From positions 1 to 27,806 of the forward strand of contig CAKSFP010000033.1 of NCBI GenBank assembly GCA_934454585.1: 27,806 nt of DNA, read 5' to 3'. The stretch comes from an uncultured Clostridia bacterium. GTDB lineage: Bacteria > Bacillota > Clostridia > UMGS1810. The position numbers were made by a program, and so were the translations under genes. This document shows, piece by piece, positions 7,540 through 14,471 of the stretch (the stretch's first letter is position 1; each line of letters opens with the position of its first letter). The notes below the pieces were generated by a model. The model did not search any database. It saw only the letters and a program-made list of their open reading frames with translations, and had not been told where the DNA came from.

Positions 7540-8199
7540 ATGGAAAACAATATTTTGCAATTTATAGAGAAAGAGAAAATAATCGTTATTGTAAGAGGCA
7601 TGACCGGAGATAAACTTATTCCGCTTGCACAGGCAATGTATGACGGCGGTATACGGCTGCTCGAAATTACATACAGTGCGGACAAGTCGGTCAGCGATAA
7701 GGAAACCGCCGCAAACATAAGAGCGTTGAAAAATTACTTTGGCGAAAAAATGCGCATCGGCGCCGGAACGGTGCTAAGCGAAAAACAAGTTGAACTGACA
7801 AAAGCGGCGGGCGGGGAGTTCATTATATCACCCGATACCGTTCCGAGTGTAATTAAAAAAACTAAAGAGTTGAATATGATATCAATGCCGGGTGCGCTTA
7901 CTCCAAGCGAAATTACCCTTGCGCACAACAGCGGAGCGGATTTTGTTAAAGTTTTTCCGGCGGCGGTGCTCGGCACGGATTATATTAAGGCTGTAAAAGC
8001 GCCGCTGTCTCACATAAATCTTCTTGCCGTGGGCGGAATTAATGTCGGAAACATGGAGGAGTATTTCAATGCCGGCGTATGTGGATTTGGCATTGGCGGC
8101 AACATCGTTGACAAAAAGCTTTTAGCCGATAATAACTATGAGGGGATAGCCGAATTGGCAAAAAAATATGTTTCGGTTATACAGAGGTTGGCGCAATGA
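7540..8199 (+). CDS. KDPG/KDPGal aldolase (Eda family), paralog 1
   Basis: A 219-residue class I aldolase of the 2-keto-3-deoxy-6-phosphogluconate aldolase family. It should split KDPG or its galacto epimer into pyruvate and glyceraldehyde 3-phosphate. Visible active-site residues are R19 (IVIVRG), E42 (LLEITY) and the Schiff-base lysine K137 (FVKVFPA), with the barrel motifs GAGTV and SPDT in place. The ATG at 7540 is preceded by AGGTGG 5 nt upstream; a GTG at 7531 in frame overlaps that site and is rejected. The kinase gene overlaps its end by 4 nt (ATGA), so kinase and aldolase are translationally coupled, the normal order for phosphorylative sugar-acid catabolism. Confidence 0.93.
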   Translation: MENNILQFIEKEKIIVIVRGMTGDKLIPLAQAMYDGGIRLLEITYSADKSVSDKETAANIRALKNYFGEKMRIGAGTVLSEKQVELTKAAGGEFIISPDTVPSVIKKTKELNMISMPGALTPSEITLAHNSGADFVKVFPAAVLGTDYIKAVKAPLSHINLLAVGGINVGNMEEYFNAGVCGFGIGGNIVDKKLLADNNYEGIAELAKKYVSVIQRLAQ

Positions 8200-9125
8200 G
8201 AAGTTACATAACAATAGACGGAGGAACCACCAATACCAGGGTTAATTTGGTTAAAAACAGGTGTATTGCAAAATCCGTAAAAATATCTGCCGGCGCAAGA
8301 GTGGGAATGGATAACAAAAGTTTCCTTGCAGAAGAGATAAAGAAGGCTGTTGCAAAGCTCAGTGAAGGAGAAAAAGCAGAGAAAATACTTGCATCGGGTA
8401 TGATAACATCGGAATTTGGATTATATGATTTGCCGCATATATCGGCGCCGGCAGGAATTGCCGAATTGCACAATTCAATGAAAGAGGTCCTTATTCCGGT
8501 TATATCCGATATTCCTTTTGTTTTTATCCCGGGAGTGAAAATCAACGGAGAAAGACTTGATAATACGGATATGATGCGTGGGGAAGAAACTGAACTTATG
8601 GGTTTAATCGACAATGATTTTGCTGATGGAATATATGTTCTTCCCGGTTCTCATTCCAAAATAATAAAGGTTAATTCCGACGGAAAGATTGTAAACTTTT
8701 CAACCATGCTTACCGGAGAGATGATTGCCGCTTTGTCGGGCGGAACAATTCTTAAAGATGCGGTTGACCTGAACCAAAGCGAAACGGATGATGATTTTCT
8801 GTTTAAGGGATACAATTATTGCACATCTTTTGGGATAAATGAGGCATTGTTCAAAACACGGGTGCTTAAGAATATATTCGGAGCAACCGAGAAAGAGGTT
8901 TACAGCTTTTTTGAGGGAGCGGTTCTTCAAGCCGAAATAAAGAAGATAATTGAAACAAGTGAGCAAAATATTATTGTAGGCGGTAAGACACAAATAAAAA
9001 AGGCAATGTGTAAATTACTCGAAAATTGTTCCGGCAAGCAAGTTTTGGCTGTTGAAGAAAGTCGTGCGGATTTTGCGACTGCATTAGGTGCGATAAAAAT
9101 ATATGAATATCCATGCGATAACTGA
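8196..9125 (+). CDS. dgoK: 2-keto-3-deoxy-galactonokinase
   Basis: A 309-residue sugar-acid kinase of the DgoK family, which phosphorylates 2-keto-3-deoxy-galactonate at O6 with ATP. It has the actin-like phosphate loop IDGGTTNTR near the N terminus, the RGEETELMG segment and the family-typical VLPGSHSKII stretch around residues 150-160. It overlaps the aldolase by 4 nt and closes the operon. This is the only sugar kinase in the window, so it may also feed the second aldolase in the 10773-14188 operon. A 2-keto-3-deoxy-gluconate substrate is possible within the family. No strong terminator is seen directly after the stop. Confidence 0.92.
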   Translation: MRSYITIDGGTTNTRVNLVKNRCIAKSVKISAGARVGMDNKSFLAEEIKKAVAKLSEGEKAEKILASGMITSEFGLYDLPHISAPAGIAELHNSMKEVLIPVISDIPFVFIPGVKINGERLDNTDMMRGEETELMGLIDNDFADGIYVLPGSHSKIIKVNSDGKIVNFSTMLTGEMIAALSGGTILKDAVDLNQSETDDDFLFKGYNYCTSFGINEALFKTRVLKNIFGATEKEVYSFFEGAVLQAEIKKIIETSEQNIIVGGKTQIKKAMCKLLENCSGKQVLAVEESRADFATALGAIKIYEYPCDN

Positions 9126-9157
9126 ACAAAAACTTATTATTAAACAGAGTTGTGTTA

Positions 9158-9186
9158 TTGACAAATAACCACAATGTTGTTACTAT
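9158..9186 (+). promoter_or_regulatory. Sigma-A promoter before the decayed SGNH gene
   Basis: Consensus TTGACA (9158-9163), 17-nt spacer, TACTAT (9181-9186). It stands about 70 nt before a GGAGGG site and the ATG at 9255, so this unit was built as an independent transcription unit rather than as the tail of the dgoK operon. Confidence 0.7.
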
Positions 9187-9277
9187 GTGTGGTGAGTGCA
9201 GCTACACTTGGTTGAGACAAATAATATCTATATAAATGCAATGCGGAGGGTGTAATGGATAGCATTAAAAAAACACG

Positions 9278-9934
9278 GTGGCAGCAGGAAACCAGCTAAA
9301 TAAAAAGTACAGAATTCAATTTTTTGGCAGTGATAAACCAACCAAGAAAATTTTGATAATGGGAAATTCAATCACATATCACGGCAAGAAGACTGAGATT
9401 GGCTGGAATGGAAATTGGGGTATGGCGGCGTCAAAAGCTGAAAATGATTATGTGCATATTTTGTATGAGAATTCGAAAAAAATATGTACAGAGGTTCAAT
9501 TCTGTGTTGTACAGATATCTTCGCTTGAAATTGATTTTTGTAATGAAAGTCTTTTTAAAGAGTTTGAAATCATAAAAAACTATGTTCCCGATATTGCGAT
9601 ATTACGATTTGGAGAGAATATTAAAGCTGACAGATATGATCCTGTTGAACTCGAAAAAAGTTATGAAAGTTTTATTCGGAATTATTTATTATGCAACAAC
9701 TCGAATTTGATTTTTACCACTTGTTTTTGGAAAAATAAATTTGTCGATGATTTGATAAGAAAGTATTGCAGCATATGTGGCGGAAATCTTGTTGAATTGG
9801 GTGATTTGGGAGATGATGACTTTATTAAAGCTCTGGGCTTGTTTGAGCATAGCGGTGTGGCAAATCACCCGGGTGATATAGGAATGAAAATGATAGCGGA
9901 AAGAATATACCAAATCGTTAAGAGATTATTATAA
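9278..9934 (+). CDS. SGNH/GDSL-family hydrolase, start region frameshifted
   Basis: A 218-codon frame covering an SGNH hydrolase domain: the nucleophile block is IMGNSITYHG (serine in GNSIT), a block with RFGEN fits the asparagine position, and the histidine block is GVANHPGDIGM near the C terminus. Relatives are often esterases removing acetyl groups from sugars; the substrate is unknown. The frame begins at a GTG (9278) with no ribosome binding site. A good GGAGGG and ATG lie at 9246-9257 in another frame that stops after 14 codons; the two frames are joined by one base change in the A7 run at 9267-9273. It is therefore a recently broken gene, a frameshift-controlled gene, or an assembly error. 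It has its own promoter and lies upstream of a GH2 remnant. Confidence 0.7.
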   Translation: MAAGNQLNKKYRIQFFGSDKPTKKILIMGNSITYHGKKTEIGWNGNWGMAASKAENDYVHILYENSKKICTEVQFCVVQISSLEIDFCNESLFKEFEIIKNYVPDIAILRFGENIKADRYDPVELEKSYESFIRNYLLCNNSNLIFTTCFWKNKFVDDLIRKYCSICGGNLVELGDLGDDDFIKALGLFEHSGVANHPGDIGMKMIAERIYQIVKRLL

Positions 9935-9986
9935 GCAAATATTGCTTAAATCGGGATGGCTTTGCTATATAGGGACATATTATTAA

Positions 9987-10508
9987 CGCAGAAAGTATTT
10001 ATTACAGTACTGTGACTCGCACAGCGCAGCGTCAATAGGCATTTATGATGCACAAGTTGATGAACTCAACTTTATGTTTGATGTTCCTCAAGAAACCGGA
10101 AATCATGAAAATACAAAATTCGTAAGGGTGTTTGACAGTGAGCAAAACGGGCTTTCAATAATAGGATGTGATGAATTTTGTTTTTCTTATCATGATTTTT
10201 CGCTTAATAATCTTGATAATGCTCTGCACAAAAACGAGATTAGCCGCAGAGACAGCAACTATTTGTATATAGATTATAAGGTTCGCGGTCTCGGAAGCAG
10301 ATCTTGCGGTCCTGAACCGGAGGAAGCGTTTGAACTCCGTCCGCACAGTTTTGAGTTCGGTTTTGCGCTTAGCCGGCTGCAGTCAAGAGATGATATAATG
10401 AATTTGGTGCATTGTGATCTCGGAATTAAAACACAGAGATTATCCGACACATATAGGTTTGATGAAGTTCAAAGGATAAAACAGATTGCAAATTGTGCCG
10501 AGGAATAA
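9987..10508 (+). pseudogene. 5'-truncated GH2 beta-galactosidase, C-terminal domain remnant
   Basis: The frame is open from 9987 to the stop at 10508, but the nearest ATG (10074) is inside the homologous region. The translated text matches the C-terminal beta-galactosidase small-chain domain of LacZ-type GH2 enzymes: a DSHSAASIGIYDAQVDE segment, then FDVPQETGNHENTKFVRV (compare PQENGNRTDVRW in LacZ), then YIDYKVRGLGSRSCGPE (compare LYLDYKQMGVGSNSCGP). The N-terminal sugar-binding, immunoglobulin-like and catalytic TIM-barrel domains are absent, so it cannot hydrolyse galactosides. It ends just before a strong terminator and is probably the surviving tail of a lost beta-galactosidase gene. Recognition is from remembered family motifs. 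Confidence 0.8.
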
Positions 10509-10516
10509 TTTATAAA

Positions 10517-10571
10517 GTCACCCCCGGGTCTTGTGTATATACACTACACATGACTCGGGAGTGACCTTTTT
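10517..10571 (+). terminator. Strong intrinsic terminator
   Basis: A long hairpin: GTCACCCCCGGGTC (10517-10530) pairs with GACTCGGGAGTGAC (10552-10565) with one mismatch and one G-T pair. The helix continues inward as TGTGTA (10532-10537) with TACACA (10545-10550). A T5 run follows at 10567-10571. It ends the SGNH/GH2-remnant unit. Confidence 0.85.
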
Positions 10572-10685
10572 CTGTTGCGCCGAGTATGGCACTTGACTTG
10601 GTGGCAAATTGCATTTGCTTTAAGTGCCAAACTTCCGTATAACCTTTTATGCGTGAATATGATAAATCAATACGCAAAATGGTTA

Positions 10686-10713
10686 TTGGTTAATTTTTTA
10701 GTTATGATATAAT
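10686..10713 (+). promoter_or_regulatory. Sigma-A promoter of the second sugar-acid operon
   Basis: TTGGTT (10686-10691), 16-nt spacer, perfect TATAAT (10708-10713) preceded by TGA, an extended -10. It lies about 60 nt upstream of the SDR start at 10773. Confidence 0.65.
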
Positions 10714-10772
10714 GTTAAAAAACGAGTATGGTAATGGCAGATGTATTGATTAAAAACAGTAGGAGTGATTTG

Positions 10773-11540
10773 ATGGGTGTTGTTTTTATAACAGGTGCAA
10801 CAAGGAATACAGGCTATGCAATAGCTGAAAAATTTGCTTCTTCCGGTTATGATGTAGCGATATCAAGCAGGTCTGAATTCGACGCAAAAAGGGCGGCGCT
10901 TGATATCGAAACAAAATTTAATGTAAAAGCTGTCGGGTATAGACTTGAATTGTCAAATGTTGCAGATATAGAAAAAGTGTTCTGTAATATCAGAACAGAT
11001 TTTGGCAGACTTGATGTGTTTGTGGCAAACAGTGCAAATTTGGGTGTGGATTATGATATGCTTTCTGTCACCGAGGACGATTACGATGACATTATGAATG
11101 TAAACTTGAAAGGTACATATTTTTGTTGCCAACAGGCAGCGCTGATTATGAAAGAAAATAACGGAGGTTCAATTGTAATTATCGGTTCTGTTCATTGCAA
11201 GGAGTGCATATGGGGCAGGAGCCTTTACGCAACATCAAAAGGCGGTCTCAGCTCTCTTACACGATCAATGGCGATTGAACTGGGCGCACTTAATATAAGA
11301 GCGAATTGTATAATAGCAGGTGCTATAAGGACTGAACGATGGGAGCACCTTACCGATGAACAAATTGTGAAAAAAAGGGCAAATTGGCCTATCGGCATAG
11401 AATCAACGGGAGATGATATTGCAAATGGAGTATTTTATCTCGGAACAGATTTATCTAAGACGGTCACCGGAACCGAATTGACAATAGATTCGGGAGTTTT
11501 AGTATCGCTATTACCATTTAACGGAGGAAAACGGCAATGA
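10773..11540 (+). CDS. SDR-family oxidoreductase with variant cofactor motifs
   Basis: A 255-residue short-chain dehydrogenase, the first gene of a four-gene overlapping operon. The catalytic triad is present (S139, Y152, K156 in LYATSKG). Two usually conserved motifs are altered: the glycine loop is TGATRNTG (Asn in place of the middle Gly) and the NNAG motif reads NSAN. Expected role, inferred from the downstream lactonase and dehydratase, is NAD(P)-linked oxidation of an aldose to its lactone, as in DeLey-Doudoroff-type or L-fucose oxidation pathways. The ATG at 10773 has AGGAG 7 nt upstream; an in-frame GTG/ATG pair at 10728-10734 would lie very near the transcription start and is disfavoured. 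It overlaps the dehydratase by 4 nt. Confidence 0.88.
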   Translation: MGVVFITGATRNTGYAIAEKFASSGYDVAISSRSEFDAKRAALDIETKFNVKAVGYRLELSNVADIEKVFCNIRTDFGRLDVFVANSANLGVDYDMLSVTEDDYDDIMNVNLKGTYFCCQQAALIMKENNGGSIVIIGSVHCKECIWGRSLYATSKGGLSSLTRSMAIELGALNIRANCIIAGAIRTERWEHLTDEQIVKKRANWPIGIESTGDDIANGVFYLGTDLSKTVTGTELTIDSGVLVSLLPFNGGKRQ

Positions 11541-12727
11541 AAATTTCAGATGTAAAAATATACACTTTGGATTCATACAGAATGAACTGGGCATTTATTA
11601 AGGTTGAAACGGATGATGGACTATACGGCTGGGGCGAAGCATCTCTCGGAACAAATGAGTTGGCGCTTGAGGGAATGATAGCAGATTTGAAAAGGCTGAT
11701 AGTGGGGAGAAATCCTCTTGAAATAGAAAAAATGTGTTTTGAGGTGTACCGCGATATATATTGGAAAGGCGGGGCGGTTTTAATGTCTGCAATAAGCGGA
11801 ATTGAAATCGCACTTTGGGACATTGCCGGTAAATACTTCAACACCCCTACATATAATCTTTTTGGCGGAAAAATGCGTGATAAGGTTAAAATGTATGCAA
11901 ACGCTTGGTTTGTTGGGGCGAGGGAGCCGGAAGATTTTGCAAGAAAGGCAAAAAACACGGTTGACCTCGGCATAAAGGCGCTCAAATGGGATCCGTTTGG
12001 CTCATCTCACATGACGATTACCAATGAACAGCTGGAAAAGACCATAAACATTGTCGGTGCGGTCAGAGAGGCAGTAGGCAGCAAGGTTGATTTGCTTATT
12101 GAATGTCACGGAAGATTTAATCCGACAACAGCAATCAGAATTTCCCGCGAACTTGAACAATTCAAACCAATGTTTTTGGAAGAACCTTGTGTTCCGGATA
12201 ATATGGATTCAACGGCATATGTAAGAGCACATTCAAACATTCCTATCGCAGCGGGTGAAAGAGGCTACACAAAATATGCATTTGAAGAAATGTTTTCAAA
12301 AGGCTGTGTTGACTATGCACAACCGGATGTTTTCCACACCGGCGGACTTATGGAAGGCAAAAAAATTGCCGCAATGGCAGAGGCAAAACATATTATGATT
12401 TCGTATCATAATCCATCGGGACCGATATCGAATGCCGCCATACTGCAGCTTGCCGCAACTGTGCCTAACTTTTTTATTCACGAAATTATGCTTACGGACG
12501 CATCATTCAGGCAAAAAATCACAAACGAAGAGGTTCACTATGAAAACGGGTATATAATGATACCGGATAAGCCGGGACTCGGTATAGATGTAAATATCGA
12601 TGAGGTATTAAAGCGCCCCTACAAGCCAAGAAATTTAAGGCATTATGTAGGAACCGTCACCGATATCAGACCTAAGAATGATACAATATATTACTTCAAG
12701 GAATTAGAGGACAAAGAATATGAATAG
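11537..12727 (+). CDS. Enolase-superfamily sugar-acid dehydratase, galactonate dehydratase-like
   Basis: A 396-residue member of the mandelate racemase / muconate lactonizing subgroup. Expected metal ligands are E189, E215 (FLEEP) and E241 (AAGER); H191 (ECHGRF) and H291 (YHNPSGPIS) with D264 are the acid-base residues, and E316 lies near the C terminus. The spacing of H191, E215, E241, H291 and E316 matches that of D-galactonate dehydratase (DgoD), where the first ligand is usually Asp rather than Glu. The reaction should be syn- or anti-dehydration of an aldonic acid to a 2-keto-3-deoxy acid. It is coupled to the SDR (4-nt overlap) and to the Eda paralog (8-nt overlap). D-galactonate is favoured by the presence of dgoK; fuconate, arabinonate or rhamnonate remain possible. 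Confidence 0.88.
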   Translation: MKISDVKIYTLDSYRMNWAFIKVETDDGLYGWGEASLGTNELALEGMIADLKRLIVGRNPLEIEKMCFEVYRDIYWKGGAVLMSAISGIEIALWDIAGKYFNTPTYNLFGGKMRDKVKMYANAWFVGAREPEDFARKAKNTVDLGIKALKWDPFGSSHMTITNEQLEKTINIVGAVREAVGSKVDLLIECHGRFNPTTAIRISRELEQFKPMFLEEPCVPDNMDSTAYVRAHSNIPIAAGERGYTKYAFEEMFSKGCVDYAQPDVFHTGGLMEGKKIAAMAEAKHIMISYHNPSGPISNAAILQLAATVPNFFIHEIMLTDASFRQKITNEEVHYENGYIMIPDKPGLGIDVNIDEVLKRPYKPRNLRHYVGTVTDIRPKNDTIYYFKELEDKEYE

Positions 12728-13373
12728 GGTTGAAATAATAAAAAAGGAAGGACTTATCGTCATATTTCGCGGTGTCGGAATTGAAAAAATTGCAAAAACC
12801 GCACAGGCACTTTATGATGGCGGTGTTAAAATAATAGAAATTGCTTTCGAACCGTCGGACAGTAAAACAGCAATTAAAACGGCGGAATTGATAAAAGAAG
12901 TTAAAAACAAACTTGGCAACAAAATGCTCATAGGTGCGGGAACTGTTATTTCCAATGAATATTTGGATGCGGCATATGAAGCAGGCGCAGAATTTATATT
13001 TTCTCCCGATACCGATGTTGATATAATTAAGCGCACAAAAAAACTTGGTCTTGTTTCAATCCCAGGTGCATTTACACCGACAGAATGCAAGACGGCATAT
13101 AAAACCGGTGCGGATATTATAAAATTGTTTCCTACAACGATAGACGATATTAATTATATACTCAATATCACAAGACCGCTTTCAAATATTCCATTTATAT
13201 GTGTAGGCGGCATAAACGAAAATACAATAGCTTCGTTTATAAAAGCAGGCGCAGTCGGAGTGGGAACAGGAATTTCAATATTAAAGCCCGAACTTATTGA
13301 ACACGAAAATTACAGTGAAATAACACGGCTTGCGAAACTTCACACAGATAGAATAAGGGAGGCGCGCGCATGA
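12720..13373 (+). CDS. KDPG/KDPGal aldolase (Eda family), paralog 2
   Basis: A 217-residue aldolase of the same family as the product of 7540-8199 but clearly diverged. Active-site residues are kept: R17 (VIFRG), E40 (IIEIAF) and Schiff-base K135 (IIKLFPTT), with GAGTV and SPDT barrel motifs. The phosphate-binding end differs from paralog 1 (GGINENTIASFIKAG against GGINVGNMEEYFNAG), and the loop after the Schiff-base lysine is PTTIDD rather than PAAVLG, so its preferred substrate may differ. It overlaps the dehydratase by 8 nt and the lactonase by 4 nt. It likely cleaves the phosphorylated product of the upstream dehydratase, after the kinase encoded in the other operon, or an unphosphorylated one. 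Confidence 0.92.
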   Translation: MNRVEIIKKEGLIVIFRGVGIEKIAKTAQALYDGGVKIIEIAFEPSDSKTAIKTAELIKEVKNKLGNKMLIGAGTVISNEYLDAAYEAGAEFIFSPDTDVDIIKRTKKLGLVSIPGAFTPTECKTAYKTGADIIKLFPTTIDDINYILNITRPLSNIPFICVGGINENTIASFIKAGAVGVGTGISILKPELIEHENYSEITRLAKLHTDRIREARA

Positions 13374-14188
13374 AACCTGAGTTGATATTTTATAATGGTG
13401 CTAACTTGCTTGAGGCAGTTCACTATGATAGAACCACACAAATTTTGTACTTTTGTGCAATTAGATATAACACTATTTTTGCATTTAACATAAAGACGCT
13501 TGCCATAACTTCATACGAAACCGAAGGACCGGTCGGTAATGCGATTGTTGATAAAAACGGAAATATATATGAAGCAGAGAAATTCGGAATATATACTATC
13601 AATCCAAAAACTTTTGAAAAGAATTTTGTTGCACATATAAATCCAAATCCCAAAATGAGATATAATCATGGCGTTTTTGATTCAAAAGGCAGATTTTTGG
13701 TTGATATCATGGGTGATGAGGAAAGATTTCCCGGGAAGGGAGGACTTTATTCACTTGAAAACGGAAAATCAACTTGCCTGGTATACGGAACAACCGTTGC
13801 AAACGGAATGGGATTTTCGACAGACGAAAAAATTTTATATTTTACCGATACCGTGACAAAAAAAGTTATGGCATATAACTATGATATAGAAACCGGGCAA
13901 GTGTCAAACGAAAGAATAGCGGTTGAACTCGGTGAGAGTGACGGAAAGCCGGATGGCGTGTTTGTTGATACGGATGATATGCTATGGGTTACGGAATGGG
14001 GCGGAGGAAAATTATGCAAATGGAATCCGCGTACGCATGAAAAACTTGAAGAAATAAAGATGCCATGCGATAATGTTACATCGTGTTGTCGAGGTGGTGA
14101 GAACATGGAATACATGTATGTCGCTACCGCCAAAACCGAACCCGGCGATTTTGCACCTGCCGGAGGTCTTTTCAGAATTAAAGTTTAG
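13370..14188 (+). CDS. SMP-30/gluconolactonase-family sugar lactonase
   Basis: A 272-residue six-bladed beta-propeller of the SMP-30 / gluconolactonase / LRE family, which opens aldonolactones with a divalent metal. Expected metal ligands are E15 (LLEAVHYD), N145 (VANGMGFS) and D195 (GKPDGVFVD). The motif usually reading R-x-N-D reads RYNHGVFDSKGRF here. Length is slightly below the usual ~290. With the SDR, dehydratase and aldolase before it, it completes sugar to lactone to acid to 2-keto-3-deoxy acid to pyruvate. It overlaps the aldolase by 4 nt and closes the operon. A small hairpin overlapping its stop (TTTAGC with GCTAAA, 14184-14200) followed by a T-rich tract may be a weak terminator. 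Confidence 0.88.
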   Translation: MKPELIFYNGANLLEAVHYDRTTQILYFCAIRYNTIFAFNIKTLAITSYETEGPVGNAIVDKNGNIYEAEKFGIYTINPKTFEKNFVAHINPNPKMRYNHGVFDSKGRFLVDIMGDEERFPGKGGLYSLENGKSTCLVYGTTVANGMGFSTDEKILYFTDTVTKKVMAYNYDIETGQVSNERIAVELGESDGKPDGVFVDTDDMLWVTEWGGGKLCKWNPRTHEKLEEIKMPCDNVTSCCRGGENMEYMYVATAKTEPGDFAPAGGLFRIKV

Positions 14189-14309
14189 CGGTTTGCTAAA
14201 ACAATTTTAAGATTTTTATCAGGCATACATCGTTTATTTGAAATATTCCACACACTATATTTATTGCAGAATAAGAATGTGGTGAGGGTGATTAATGATA
14301 TTTTTGAAA

Positions 14310-14339
14310 TTGACAAACAATACACCAAACGGATATGGT
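14310..14339 (+). promoter_or_regulatory. Candidate promoter reading into repeat copy 2
   Basis: Consensus -35 TTGACA (14310-14315) lies outside the repeat. With an 18-nt spacer the -10 would be TATGGT (14334-14339), the first bases of the repeat; the better TATAAT at 14339-14344 is 23 nt away but is preceded by TGG, an extended -10. Either way nearly the whole 111-bp repeat would become the 5' leader of the glycosidase gene. Confidence 0.5.
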
Positions 14340-14444
14340 ATAATAAACACAAATCAATGTCTATTTTAAGCTTATGCTTAAAATCTTAAGTGTTTATTGA
14401 ACCGGTGTGTAGCAAGCCGATTACGGCTTGCACTTATGGTATAA
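14334..14444. repeat. 111-bp structured repeat, copy 2
   Basis: Same sequence as 2220-2330 without a single difference, in the same orientation and 12114 bp away; flanking bases differ immediately on both sides. The three inverted repeats and terminal TATGGTATAA direct repeats are all present (14334-14343 and 14435-14444). It ends 27 nt before the glycosidase start, and its right-hand TATGGTATAA plus the next T forms TGGTATAAT, a possible extended -10. Confidence 0.9.
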
Positions 14445-14471
14445 TATTAAAAGAGAATGGGGTTTTATAAA

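Noticed and set aside
9255..9299. 14-codon ORF as a regulatory leader peptide
   Set aside because: It has a good ribosome binding site, but it is better explained as the original start of the SGNH gene cut off at the A7 run; no attenuator hairpin follows.
11518..11985. 155-codon minus-strand open frame
   Set aside because: It is the shadow of the enolase-superfamily dehydratase, without ribosome binding site or recognisable domain.
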